Source: Amycolatopsis sp. A133 (GTDB lineage: Bacteria; Actinomycetota; Actinomycetes; Mycobacteriales; Pseudonocardiaceae). Taken from it: a stretch of DNA of 64,000 nucleotides. Of this stretch, positions 47,984 through 56,270 are shown in pieces. Each line of letters opens with the position of its first letter. The first letter of the stretch is position 1. The DNA is taken from contig NZ_JAVHJU010000076.1 in NCBI RefSeq assembly GCF_031082405.1, positions 372,001-436,000 of the forward strand, given 5' to 3'. Position numbers and translations under genes: made by a program. The notes beneath the pieces were generated by a model. It saw nothing but the letters and a program-made list of their open reading frames with translations, searched no databases and was not told where the DNA came from.

Positions 47984-48025
47984 ATTGCTGCATCCCCGCC
48001 GACTCCCGGAACGGACGAAACCACC

Positions 48026-49045
48026 GTGAAGAAAACCCTGCCTCTGTTCGCCGCCGCCGCGGTGCTGCTGGCCGGCTGCGCTTCGGCGACAGCCACCGGT
48101 GCACCCGGCCAACCGGAGAAGCCGGAACTGCGCTACCAGGGCAGCGCGAACGCCGTCACCCTGCCCGAACTCGCCGAAGACCTGGGCTACTTCGGCCCGG
48201 TCAAGCTGAAGTGGGTCGGCAACACGATCAGCGGCCCGCAGGACATCCAGTCGGCGGCCACCGACCAGACCGACTTCGGCGGCGCCTTCACCGGCGCGGT
48301 CGTCAAGCTCGTCGAAGCCGGGGCGCCGGTCAAGGCGGTCGTCAACTACTACGGCTCCGACGACAAGGCCTTCATCGGCTTCTACACCAAAGAGAACAGC
48401 CCGATCCGGACCGCCCGCGACCTGATCGGCAAGAAGGTCGGCGTCAACACCGCCGGCGCGAACCTCGAAGCCGCGCTCGACACCTGGCTCAAGGGGCAAG
48501 GCCTCTCCGACGACGAGATCAAGCAGGTGCAGCTCGTCGTCATCCCGCCGGTGAACGCCGAACAGGCCCTGCGCAACGGCCAGCTCGACGTCGCCGCGCT
48601 CCAGGGCATCCTGCAGGACCACGCCGTCGCGGCCGGCGGCGTGCGTCCGCTGTTCACCGACGTCGGCGCGTTCGGGCCCTACAACGGCGGCCCGTACGTC
48701 CTGCGCACCGACTTCATCAAGAAGTACCCGGAGACGGCGAAGATCTTCGTCTCCGCCGTGGCCCGGGCGATCGAGTGGGAACGCACGACTCCGCGCGACG
48801 AGGTGATCGCCCGCTTCACGAAGATCATCAAAGCCCGCGGCCGCAACGAAAGCACCGACACCCTGAAGTACTGGAAGAGCGTCGGCATCACCCGCGGCGG
48901 CCTCATCTCCGACGCCGACTACACCCGCTGGGAGCCGTGGCTGAAGCAGGAGGGCTACCTCGAGCACGACAAGATCGACACCGCGAAGCTCTACACCAAC
49001 GAGTTCAACCCCTACCGCGACGGCGCTCCGGCGGTGACCAAGTGA
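48026..49045 (+). CDS. ABC transporter substrate-binding lipoprotein (SsuA/TauA-like)
   Basis: The 339-residue protein starts at GTG 48026. The lipoprotein signal is VKKTLPLFAAAAVLLAGCAS with the lipobox LAGC. The mature part is a class-II-type periplasmic-binding fold: LRYQGSANAVTLPELAEDLGYFGPVKLKWVGNTISGPQDIQSAATDQTDFGGAFTGAVVKLVEAGAPVKAVVNYYGSD, IGKKVGVNTAGANLEAALDTWLKGQGL, and NAEQALRNGQLDVAALQ. These are features of NitT/TauT/SsuA-family receptors for sulfonates, taurine or nitrate. With a flavin monooxygenase and TauD-like oxygenase downstream, an organosulfur ligand is likely. Confidence 0.9.
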   Translation: MKKTLPLFAAAAVLLAGCASATATGAPGQPEKPELRYQGSANAVTLPELAEDLGYFGPVKLKWVGNTISGPQDIQSAATDQTDFGGAFTGAVVKLVEAGAPVKAVVNYYGSDDKAFIGFYTKENSPIRTARDLIGKKVGVNTAGANLEAALDTWLKGQGLSDDEIKQVQLVVIPPVNAEQALRNGQLDVAALQGILQDHAVAAGGVRPLFTDVGAFGPYNGGPYVLRTDFIKKYPETAKIFVSAVARAIEWERTTPRDEVIARFTKIIKARGRNESTDTLKYWKSVGITRGGLISDADYTRWEPWLKQEGYLEHDKIDTAKLYTNEFNPYRDGAPAVTK

Positions 49046-49815
49046 TCGGCATTCGCTCGGTGACCAAGACCTTCGGCGCGCTGACCGCGCTCGACGACGT
49101 CTCCCTCGACATCGCCGACGGCACTTTCCTGTCACTGGTCGGCCCCAGCGGTTCGGGCAAGTCGACGCTGCTCGACCTGCTGGCCGGGCTCACCACCCCG
49201 ACGTCCGGCGAGGTGCTCATCGACGGCGATCCGGTGCGCGGCCCGGGGCTCGACCGCGGGGTCGTCTTCCAGCAGTACGCCCTGTTCCCGTGGCGCACCG
49301 CCCGCGCCAACGTCGAGTTCGGCCTGGAAGGCGGCCCCCTCGGGAAGCGGCAGCGGGCGGAGCGGGCGCGCGAATACCTCGCCCTGGTCGGGCTGTCCGG
49401 CTTCGAGGACCGCTACCCGCACGAGCTGTCCGGCGGGATGAAGCAGCGCGTCGCGATCGCCCGCAGCCTCGCCTACGACCCGGCCGTGCTGCTGATGGAC
49501 GAGCCGTTCGCCGCGCTCGACGCGCAGACCCGCGAGCAGCTGCAGGAGGAGCTGCTGCGGATCTGGCGCCGCACCGGCAAGACGATCGTCTTCATCACCC
49601 ACGGCATCGACGAGGCCGTCTACCTGGGACAGCAGGTGGCCGTGCTGACGTCGCGGCCCGGGCGGCTCAAGGCCGTGGTGGACGTCGACCTCGGCGACCG
49701 CACCGGTGACGTCCGGTCCGGGCCGGAGTTCGGGCGGCAGCGCCACCGGCTCTGGGAACTGCTGCACGACGAGGTCCGCAAGGCGGCCGAACACGAACGG
49801 AGCGCGGCCCGATGA
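49042..49815 (+). CDS. ABC transporter ATP-binding protein (SsuB/TauB-like)
   Basis: The 257-residue protein starts at GTG 49042, overlapping the SBP stop (GTGA). All ATPase motifs are present: Walker A GPSGSGKST (residues 34-42), Q-loop VFQQYALFPW, signature LSGGMKQRVAIARSL, Walker B VLLMDEPFAALD and the switch His in FITHGIDEAVYLG. It pairs with the permease encoded next, overlapping by 4 bp (ATGA). It energises import of the SBP ligand. Confidence 0.95.
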   Translation: MIGIRSVTKTFGALTALDDVSLDIADGTFLSLVGPSGSGKSTLLDLLAGLTTPTSGEVLIDGDPVRGPGLDRGVVFQQYALFPWRTARANVEFGLEGGPLGKRQRAERAREYLALVGLSGFEDRYPHELSGGMKQRVAIARSLAYDPAVLLMDEPFAALDAQTREQLQEELLRIWRRTGKTIVFITHGIDEAVYLGQQVAVLTSRPGRLKAVVDVDLGDRTGDVRSGPEFGRQRHRLWELLHDEVRKAAEHERSAAR

Positions 49816-50654
49816 CCACCACTCTGGAAGCTCCCGCTGTCCACACCAGACCCGAGGATCCGCCGCCGAAACCGCGCCGGTTCACGAAGCAGCTCACCCG
49901 CGCGGTCCACGCGTCCGCCGCGGTCGTCCTGTTCGTGCTGCTCTGGGAGCTGGTCCCCCGGTTCGTCCTCGACGAGAGCACGCGGACGTTCCTCCCGCCG
50001 CTGTCGGAGGATCTGCAGGCCCTGTGGGAAATCGCCCTCGACGGCGAGCTCGCCGACCATCTGCTGGCCAGCGTCGGACGGTCCGCCGCCGGGTTCGCCG
50101 TGGCCGTCGCGGTGGCCGTGCCGCTCGGCTTGCTGATCGGCTGGTACCGCCCGGTGGCGCGGTTCCTGCAGCCGCTGCTGGAGCTGGCCCGCAACACCGC
50201 CGCGCTGGCGTTGCTGCCGGTGTTCACGCTGCTGCTGGGCATCGGCGAGCTGTCGAAGGTCAGCCTCGTGGTGTACGCCTGCGTGTGGCCGGTGCTGCTC
50301 AACACGATCGCCGGGGTCAACACGGTCGACCCGCTGCTGGTCAAGGCGGCCCGCTCGCTGGGCCTGTCGAGCCCGCGGCTGTTCCGGAAGGTGATCCTGC
50401 CCTCGGCCGTGCCGACGGTGTTCACCGGCATCCGGATGGCGGCGTCCTACTCGATCCTGGTGCTGGTGGCCGCGGAGATGGTCGGCGCCAAAGCGGGCCT
50501 CGGCTACCTGATCAACACGAGCCAGGTGAACTTCCAGATCCAGCAGATGTACGCCGGGATCATCGCGGTCTCACTGCTCGGTGTCCTCGTCAACTCCGGC
50601 TTCGTCGCCCTCGAACGGCGGTTTTCCACCTGGCGTCCCAAGGAGACCCCATGA
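49812..50654 (+). CDS. ABC transporter permease (SsuC/TauC-like)
   Basis: The 280-residue protein has about six transmembrane helices (AAVVLFVLLWELVPRFV; VGRSAAGFAVAVAVAVPLGLLIGW; TAALALLPVFTLLLG; VSLVVYACVWPVLLNTIAGV; AASYSILVLVAAEMVGAKAGLG; IIAVSLLGVLVNSGFVALERR). The EAA-like loop reads KAARSLGLSSPRLFRKVILPSAVPTVFTGIR. Overlap with both neighbours is 4 bp. The cytoplasmic N terminus carries a Pro/Arg-rich stretch of about 30 residues. Confidence 0.95.
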   Translation: MTTTLEAPAVHTRPEDPPPKPRRFTKQLTRAVHASAAVVLFVLLWELVPRFVLDESTRTFLPPLSEDLQALWEIALDGELADHLLASVGRSAAGFAVAVAVAVPLGLLIGWYRPVARFLQPLLELARNTAALALLPVFTLLLGIGELSKVSLVVYACVWPVLLNTIAGVNTVDPLLVKAARSLGLSSPRLFRKVILPSAVPTVFTGIRMAASYSILVLVAAEMVGAKAGLGYLINTSQVNFQIQQMYAGIIAVSLLGVLVNSGFVALERRFSTWRPKETP

Positions 50655-51964
50655 TGCACCTCAACGCGTTCGTGATGCCGAACGGCCACCACGAAGCCGC
50701 GTGGCGGCACCCGTCGACCGACCCGCACCGGGCACGGACGCTGCAGCACTACGTGGACATCGCGCGGACCGCCGAACGCGGGAAGCTCGACTCGATCTTC
50801 CTCGCCGACGGCGTCGCCCTGTGGGGCAACGTCAAGCACAATTCCCACAGCCACTTCGAGCCCCTGACGCTGCTGTCGGCACTCGCCGCGTCGACGGTCC
50901 ACATCGGACTCATCGCGACGGCGTCGACGACCTACAACGAGCCCTACCACCTGGCGCGGAAGTTCGCCTCGCTCGACCACCTCTCCGGCGGCCGCGCGGG
51001 CTGGAACATCGTCACCTCGGCGGGCATCGACGAGGCCCGCAACTTCAACCTGGCCAAGCGCCCGTCGCACGACGCGCGGTACGACCGGGCCGAGGAGTTC
51101 GTCGAGGTCGTCAAGAAGCTCTGGGACAGCTGGGACGACGACGCCGCGGTCGTGGACCGCGCCCGCGGCGTGTACGCCGACACCGATCGCGTCCGCGCAA
51201 TCTCCCACGACGGGCCCCATTTCCAGGTCCGCGGGCCGCTCAACATCGAACGGCCGGTGCAGGGGCACCCGCTGCTCGTGCAGGCCGGCTCGTCGGAGAC
51301 CGGCAAGGAGTACGCGGCCCGGCACGCCGAGGCCGTGTTCACCGCGCAGCAGACCTACGCCGAAGGCAAGGCGTTCTACGACGACGTCAAAAGCCGGCTC
51401 GCGAAGTACGGCCGCACGCCGGACGAGCTCAAAATCCTGCCCGGGATCTCGCCGATCCTCGGCCGCACCGAGGCTGAAGCCCGGGCGCGGGAAGCCGAGC
51501 TGAACGCGCTGATCATCCCGGACTACGGGCTGCGGCAGCTGTCGAAGATGCTCGACCACGACGTCACGGGCTATCCGCTGGACGGTCCGCTGCCCGACGT
51601 CGGCAGCTTCACCGAAGGCGGGCAGAGCCGGTTCGACCTCGTCGTCGGCCTGGCCCGGCGCGAAGCTCTCACCATCCGGCAGCTCCTGGAACGGCTGGCC
51701 GGCGGGCGGGGGCACCGCGTGTTCGCCGGCACCCCGGTCCAGGTCGCCGACGAGCTGGAGGCCTGGTTCCTCGGCGGCGCCGCCGACGGCTTCAACGTCA
51801 TGCCGCCCACCCTGCCCGGCGGGCTCGACGACTTCGTCGACCTCGTCGTCCCGGAACTGCAGCGGCGCGGGCTCTTCCGCACCGAGTACTCCGGCACCAC
51901 CCTGCGCGAGCACTACGGCCTCGCGCGGCCCGTCAACCGCAACCGAGTGAAGGAGCCCGCATGA
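50651..51964 (+). CDS. NtaA/SnaA/DszA-type FMN-dependent monooxygenase
   Basis: The 437-residue protein starts at ATG 50651 (overlap with the permease). It begins MMHLNAFVMPNGHHEAAWRHPSTDPHRARTLQHYVDIARTAERGKLDSIFLADGVALWGN. It has EPLTLLSALAASTVHIGLIATASTTYNEPYHLARKFASLDHLSGGRAGWNIVTSAGIDEARNF (FMN and substrate strands) and HPLLVQAGSSETGKEYAARHAEAVFTA. This is the two-component flavin monooxygenase family of NtaA, SnaA, DszA and SfnG/SsuD relatives, which needs reduced FMN from a separate reductase. I see no reductase gene here. It probably desulfonates or oxidises an organosulfur compound. Confidence 0.9.
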   Translation: MMHLNAFVMPNGHHEAAWRHPSTDPHRARTLQHYVDIARTAERGKLDSIFLADGVALWGNVKHNSHSHFEPLTLLSALAASTVHIGLIATASTTYNEPYHLARKFASLDHLSGGRAGWNIVTSAGIDEARNFNLAKRPSHDARYDRAEEFVEVVKKLWDSWDDDAAVVDRARGVYADTDRVRAISHDGPHFQVRGPLNIERPVQGHPLLVQAGSSETGKEYAARHAEAVFTAQQTYAEGKAFYDDVKSRLAKYGRTPDELKILPGISPILGRTEAEARAREAELNALIIPDYGLRQLSKMLDHDVTGYPLDGPLPDVGSFTEGGQSRFDLVVGLARREALTIRQLLERLAGGRGHRVFAGTPVQVADELEAWFLGGAADGFNVMPPTLPGGLDDFVDLVVPELQRRGLFRTEYSGTTLREHYGLARPVNRNRVKEPA

Positions 51965-52857
51965 CCACCATCGGCACTGACGTCCGCAAGATCACCGGGA
52001 GGATCGGCGCCGAGATCGTCGGCTTCGACCCTTCCGGCGACCTCGACGGTTCGCAGGTGGCGTTCCTGACCGATGCCCTGCACGAGCACAAGGCGCTGGT
52101 CTTCCGGAACGTCCGGCTCGACGACGAGGGCCAGCAGCGGTTCGCCGCGCACTTCGGCGAACTGACCAAAGCGCACCCGACCGTGCCCGCCGTCGAGGGA
52201 GCGCCGACGATCCTGCCCGTCGACAGCGAGCAGGGCAGCGCGAACCACTGGCACACCGACGTCACCTTCGTGCTCAACCCGCCGAAGGCCAGCACGCTGC
52301 GCAGCCTGGTCGTGCCGCCCTACGGTGGCGAGACGCTGATCGCGAACGCCGCGGCGGCCTACCGCGACCTGCCGGAACCGTTGCGGGCCTTCGCCGACAC
52401 GCTGCGGGCGGTGCACACCAACGACTACGACTACGTCCAGCCGCCGGAGACGGTGGACGAGCGGGAGCGGGAGCGGCGGGCCCGGTTCGTCTCGCGGAAG
52501 TACCGGACTGTGCACCCGGTCGTGCGGGTGCACCCGGTGACCGGCGAGCGCGGCCTGTTCATCGGCGGGTTCGCGCAGCGGATCGAAGGGCTTTCGGTGG
52601 GCGAGTCGCGGGATCTGCTGCGACTGCTGCAGTCCTACGTCACGCGGCCGGAGAACGTCGTGCGGGTCGCGTGGGAGCCGGATCAGCTGGTGCTGTTCGA
52701 CAACCGGATCACGCAGCACTACGCGATCGCCAACTACGACGGCCTGCCGCGGCGGCTGAACCGCGTCACGGTCGCCGGGGACGTCCCCGTGGGCGTCGAC
52801 GGGCGGTCCAGTGAGTCGCTGGAAGGTGACGCCTCGCACTACACGACGGTGGCGTGA
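51961..52857 (+). CDS. TauD/TfdA-type Fe(II)/2-oxoglutarate dioxygenase
   Basis: The 298-residue protein overlaps the monooxygenase gene by 4 bp. The iron ligands are in NHWHTDVTFVLNPPKAS (His and Asp, residues ~98-101) and in DNRITQHYAIANYDG (distal His). The 2-oxoglutarate-binding Arg is in RRLNRVTVAGDVP. Related enzymes are TauD, the alkylsulfatase AtsK and TfdA. It releases sulfite or sulfate from the imported compound while oxidising 2-oxoglutarate to succinate and CO2. Two different oxygenases in one operon suggest two substrates or sequential steps. Confidence 0.93.
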   Translation: MTTIGTDVRKITGRIGAEIVGFDPSGDLDGSQVAFLTDALHEHKALVFRNVRLDDEGQQRFAAHFGELTKAHPTVPAVEGAPTILPVDSEQGSANHWHTDVTFVLNPPKASTLRSLVVPPYGGETLIANAAAAYRDLPEPLRAFADTLRAVHTNDYDYVQPPETVDERERERRARFVSRKYRTVHPVVRVHPVTGERGLFIGGFAQRIEGLSVGESRDLLRLLQSYVTRPENVVRVAWEPDQLVLFDNRITQHYAIANYDGLPRRLNRVTVAGDVPVGVDGRSSESLEGDASHYTTVA

Positions 52858-52901
52858 GCCGGGGCGCGCCGGTACCGGGGCCGCACCGGCGCGCCGCCCG
52901 G

Positions 52902-54122
52902 TCAGCGGCCGTTCCGGGCCAGGTCGCGGAAGCAGTCCCACGCGCGGCTGACCAGCGCCGGGTGCGTGCGCAGGTCGATCACCGTACGGGCCAAAGCTGC
53001 CGCGGAGGCCAGCATCGCGACCCGGCCCCGTGGGCTCGCCGCCGCGGCCGCGAACTCCGGCGTGTGGTCCGACATCTCCTCCGCCGTGATCGCCACGAAC
53101 GGGTGGATCGCCGGCACGCGGACGCTGACGTCGCCGATGTCCGACGACCCGAGGTAGACCCCCGGCACCGGCGGGGTCGCGTGGATCCCGCACGCCGCGA
53201 GGTGCTCGGTGAACCGCTCCGACAGCACGGAGTTGTCGCGGAAGTGCGCGTACCCGCGCCCGAGGCGTTCGACGTCGGCCTTCGCCCCGGTTGCCAGCGC
53301 CGCGCCCTGAGCGCACGTCGAGACGTCCTCGACGAGCCGGTCCAGCGCGTCGGTGGTCAGCGCGCGCAGGCCGAAGCGGCCTTCGGCCCGGTCGGGGACG
53401 ATGTTCGTCGCCTCGCCGCCCTGGGTGATGATCCCCTGAACGTGCGAGCCCGCGGGCAGCCGCTGGCGCAGGGCCGAGACCGCTCCGAACGCCTGGATGA
53501 GCGCGGCGAGGGCGTCGATGCCGTGCTCCGGGTCGCCGGTCGGGTGGGCGGCCCGGCCGTGGAAGGTCACCTTCAGCTCCACCTGCGCGGTCAGCGGCGC
53601 CCACGACCACGAGTGGACACCCGGGTGGACCATCAGGGCCGCGTCGACGTCGTCGAACACGCCCGCCTCGGCCATGGCGACCTTGCCGCCGCCGCGTTCT
53701 TCGGCCGGGGTGCCCACCGCGAGCAGGGAGCCGGGGCCGTCCCCCAGGACGTCCTTGGCGGCCAGCGCGGCGCCCAGGCCGGCCGCGGCGATCAGGTTGT
53801 GCCCGCACGCGTGGCCGAGGCCGGGCAGGGCGTCGTATTCCAGCAGCAGCGCGACGCACGGCCGTCCGTGGCCGGCGCGGGCGACGAACGCCGTGGGGAG
53901 CCCGGCGACCCCGGTTTCCACCTCGAAGCCGTCGGCGGCCAGTTCGCCGGTGAGCCGCTCGGCGGCGGCGTGCTCCTCATAGGACAGTTCCGGGCGCTCG
54001 TGCAGCGCGGTGGCGACGGCCCACAGCCGCTCGTCCAGGTGCGCGATCCGTTCGTCGGCCTGCTCGTGCAGCTCCTCGTGCCACTCCATGCCTTCCGGGA
54101 TACCCCAACCCCGCGCGGTCAT
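52902..54122 (-). CDS. M20 family amidohydrolase / metallopeptidase (AbgB/HipO-like)
   Basis: The protein is about 406 residues from ATG 54122. ATG 54089 (MEWHEELHEQADERIAHLDERL) gives the family's usual N terminus, but its GGAAGG is only 1 nt away. Metal and catalytic motifs include VALLLEYDALPGLGHACGHNLIAAAGLGAALAAK (residues ~95-130), VGTPAEERGGGKVAMAEAGVF (Glu catalytic pair) and VHPGVHSWSWAPLTAQVELKVTFHGRAAHPTGDPEHGIDALAALIQAF. It hydrolyses an N-acyl or p-aminobenzoyl-glutamate-like amide. It lies 45 bp from the dioxygenase in the opposite direction. Confidence 0.9.
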   Translation of the reverse strand: MTARGWGIPEGMEWHEELHEQADERIAHLDERLWAVATALHERPELSYEEHAAAERLTGELAADGFEVETGVAGLPTAFVARAGHGRPCVALLLEYDALPGLGHACGHNLIAAAGLGAALAAKDVLGDGPGSLLAVGTPAEERGGGKVAMAEAGVFDDVDAALMVHPGVHSWSWAPLTAQVELKVTFHGRAAHPTGDPEHGIDALAALIQAFGAVSALRQRLPAGSHVQGIITQGGEATNIVPDRAEGRFGLRALTTDALDRLVEDVSTCAQGAALATGAKADVERLGRGYAHFRDNSVLSERFTEHLAACGIHATPPVPGVYLGSSDIGDVSVRVPAIHPFVAITAEEMSDHTPEFAAAAASPRGRVAMLASAAALARTVIDLRTHPALVSRAWDCFRDLARNGR

Positions 54123-54178
54123 GCCACCGGGGTGTTTCGCGCGGGGCGGCTCCGGTTACGTTCCGTACCACACCACGA

Positions 54179-54212
54179 AGGGGCGGCACTTTCACGTGAA
54201 AGTGCCGCCCCT
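54179..54212. repeat. 34-bp perfect palindrome, third copy of the CACTTTCACGTGAAAGTG element
   Basis: The arms AGGGGCGGCACTTTCAC (54179-54195) and GTGAAAGTGCCGCCCCT (54196-54212) are perfectly complementary. The inner 30 bp (54181-54210) are identical to the copy at 29074-29103. It begins 14 bp past the hemerythrin-gene stop, the same placement as the copy after prmA. Confidence 0.9.
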
Positions 54213-54225
54213 CGGACGTCGGGGG

Positions 54226-54705
54226 TCAGGCTTTGGCGCTCTTGAGTTCCAGGGGGTTCTTGGGGGCGTCGGAGCGGGCGTCCATCATCCGCTGCCCCAG
54301 TTCCTGCAGCTGCTTGCGGCCCATCGCCGAGCGGACCTCGGGGAACCACTCGTCCTCTTCTTCTTCGACGTGGTGGCGGACGTTCTCGGTGAGCACGGTG
54401 ACCTTCGCGTCGAAGGTCTCGTCCTTCGGGTCCATGGCCATCAGCTCGGACAGCATCCACACCACGACGTGGTGCTCCTCCACGCTCTCCAGGACGTGGT
54501 CCTTCGTCTCCGGCACGGCTTCCCGCGCCGCCGGGTAGAAGATCTCTTCCTCGATGTAGGCGTGGACGGTCAGCTCTTCGATGATCGAGTCGGCGATCCG
54601 GCGCTTCTCGTCGTAGGCGTCCTCCCCCGCCTTTTCGAATTGCTTGAAGAGCTTCTCCACGGTCTTGTGGTCGTTCTTGAGCAGCACGATCGCGTCGGTC
54701 GACAT
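54226..54705 (-). CDS. Hemerythrin domain-containing protein
   Basis: The 159-residue protein starts at ATG 54705 (MSTDAIVLLKNDHKTVEKLFKQFEKAG). It has the four-helix hemerythrin ligand set: His in LKNDHKTVE, His-x3-Glu in VHAYIEEEIFYP, His in SVEEHHVVVWML, and His/Glu/Asp in RHHVEEEEDEWFPEVRSAM. Its C-terminal part, MGRKQLQELGQRM, is the usual end. It binds a non-heme di-iron centre and senses or carries O2 or NO. It co-transcribes with the upstream small gene (8 bp) and lies near the carboxylate-amine ligase genes. Confidence 0.9.
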   Translation of the reverse strand: MSTDAIVLLKNDHKTVEKLFKQFEKAGEDAYDEKRRIADSIIEELTVHAYIEEEIFYPAAREAVPETKDHVLESVEEHHVVVWMLSELMAMDPKDETFDAKVTVLTENVRHHVEEEEDEWFPEVRSAMGRKQLQELGQRMMDARSDAPKNPLELKSAKA

Positions 54706-54713
54706 CGGTGTCC

Positions 54714-55079
54714 TCACGGTGTGGCCAGGTCCCGCAGGGCGACCTGGGAGTTCTCCAGTTCCTTCATCATCAGCAGCGCCACGGTCCCGGCGTGCGCCAG
54801 GGCCCGCCCGACCTCCCCCACCGAATCCCACGTCGCGGCGACCGCGTCGGTGCCCGGGTGGACCACCCGGCCGGACAGCAGCCCGTCCTCCAGCCGCCCC
54901 TGCAGGGCGGGCAGCAGGTGGGTGAGGTCGTCGGCCAGCAACCGCAGGGCGCCGAGCACGCGGTACATCTCGGCCGGGGAGTCGAGCTCGCCGTCGCCGA
55001 CGCAGCGCGACAACCGGCGCACGGTCGCACCGGCGTCGGCGGCCAGCAGCGACGGCGAGGAGGCGGCGCTCGGGTTCAT
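54714..55079 (-). CDS. Small helical protein upstream of hemerythrin
   Basis: This 121-residue protein starts MNPSAASSPSLLAADAGATVRRLSRCVGDGELDSPAEMYRVLGALRLLADDLTHLLPALQGRLEDGLLSGRVVHPGTDAVAATWDSVGEVGRALAHAGTVALLMMKELENSQVALRDLA. It is predicted to be helical with one Cys and no membrane segment. I do not recognise the family, but similar small proteins accompany other actinobacterial stress genes. It is 8 bp upstream of the hemerythrin gene on the same strand and divergent from the first YbdK-like gene (96 bp gap). Confidence 0.65.
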   Translation of the reverse strand: MNPSAASSPSLLAADAGATVRRLSRCVGDGELDSPAEMYRVLGALRLLADDLTHLLPALQGRLEDGLLSGRVVHPGTDAVAATWDSVGEVGRALAHAGTVALLMMKELENSQVALRDLATP

Positions 55080-55175
55080 GACCGGCCGGATACCCGCTCA
55101 CGGCGCGGGAAAACGCCGTTTGCCGGATCGCCCATTCGGGTATTCAGGCGGTCCCCGACCTCCAGGAGCGCACTG

Positions 55176-56270
55176 GTGAACGACCTGACGGGCGACGTGC
55201 TGACGTTCGGCATCGAAGAGGAGTTCTTCGTCGTCGACCGCCGTGGCCACCTGTCCCATGCCGGCGACGACGTCGTCGACGCCGCGGAAGCCGCCGGCGA
55301 CGACCAAGGCGAGCTGCAGCACGAGCTCACCCGGTCACAGGCCGAGGCGGCCACCGATGTCTGCCGGACCCACGCCGAAGCGTTGCGCCAGCTGCGCGGG
55401 CTGCGCAACGACCTCTCCGGAGCCGCACTGCGGCGCGGGTACCGCGTGCTGCCGGCCGCATCCCCGGTGCTGTTCGAGGCGAACCCGCCCGTCATCACGC
55501 CGAACCCGCGCTACGAACGGATGGCCGAGCACTTCGGCGCCACCGCGCGGACGTCGCTCACGTGCGGCTGTCACGTGCACGTGGCGATCCCGGACAAGGA
55601 GACCGGCGTCCAGGTGCTGAACCGAATCCGGCCGTGGCTGCCCGCCCTGCTCACCATGACCGCCAACTCGGCGATCTCCGACGGCTACGACACCGGCTAC
55701 TGCAGCTGGCGCTACCAGCAGTGGAGCCGGTGGCCCTCGGCGGGCCCGCCGCCGCGGTTCGCGTCGCTCGACGAGTACGAAAGCATCGTCGACGGCTGGC
55801 TGCGCGCCGGCTCGATCCTCGACCGCGGGATGATCTACTGGGACGTGCGGCTGTCGGACAAACAGCCGACGCTGGAATTCCGCATCGCCGACGTCGCGGC
55901 GACCCCGGAAGACGCGGTGCTGCTGGGCGTGCTGGCGCGCGGCCTGGTCGCCACCGCGCTGGCCGACGACGCTCCCGCACCGCACCTGTCGAACGAGGTG
56001 CTGCGCGCCCAGCTCTGGCGCGCCTCGCGGGAAGGGGTCACCGGCTGCTGCCCGCACCCGAAGAGCGGCGACCTCGAACCGACCAAGGCGGTGCTCGACG
56101 ACCTGGTCGCGTTGACGGCGCCGGCGCTCGAAGCGGCCGGGGACCTCGACTTCGCGCGGGAAGGAACGGCCCGGCTGGCCGCGGAAGGCGGCGGCGCCGA
56201 CCGGCAGCGGCGCCGGTTCGCGGAACGGCACCGCGCCGAGGACGTCGTCGACCTGCTGACGGGCAGCTAG
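55176..56270 (+). CDS. YbdK-type carboxylate-amine ligase (glutamate-cysteine ligase 2 family), copy 1
   Basis: The 364-residue protein starts at GTG 55176 behind AGGAG. It begins VNDLTGDVLTFGIEEEFFVVDRRGHL; the GIEEEF motif supplies magnesium and glutamate ligands. Other family motifs are QHELTRSQAEAATDVCRTHAEAL, SLTCGCHVHVAIPD, RIRPWLPALLTMTANSAISDGYDTGYCSWRYQQWSRWP and PTLEFRIADVAAT. These ligases join the gamma-carboxylate of glutamate, or another carboxylate, to an amine with ATP. Its stop overlaps the convergent STAS gene by 4 bp. A paralogue follows at 56773. Confidence 0.92.
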   Translation: MNDLTGDVLTFGIEEEFFVVDRRGHLSHAGDDVVDAAEAAGDDQGELQHELTRSQAEAATDVCRTHAEALRQLRGLRNDLSGAALRRGYRVLPAASPVLFEANPPVITPNPRYERMAEHFGATARTSLTCGCHVHVAIPDKETGVQVLNRIRPWLPALLTMTANSAISDGYDTGYCSWRYQQWSRWPSAGPPPRFASLDEYESIVDGWLRAGSILDRGMIYWDVRLSDKQPTLEFRIADVAATPEDAVLLGVLARGLVATALADDAPAPHLSNEVLRAQLWRASREGVTGCCPHPKSGDLEPTKAVLDDLVALTAPALEAAGDLDFAREGTARLAAEGGGADRQRRRFAERHRAEDVVDLLTGS

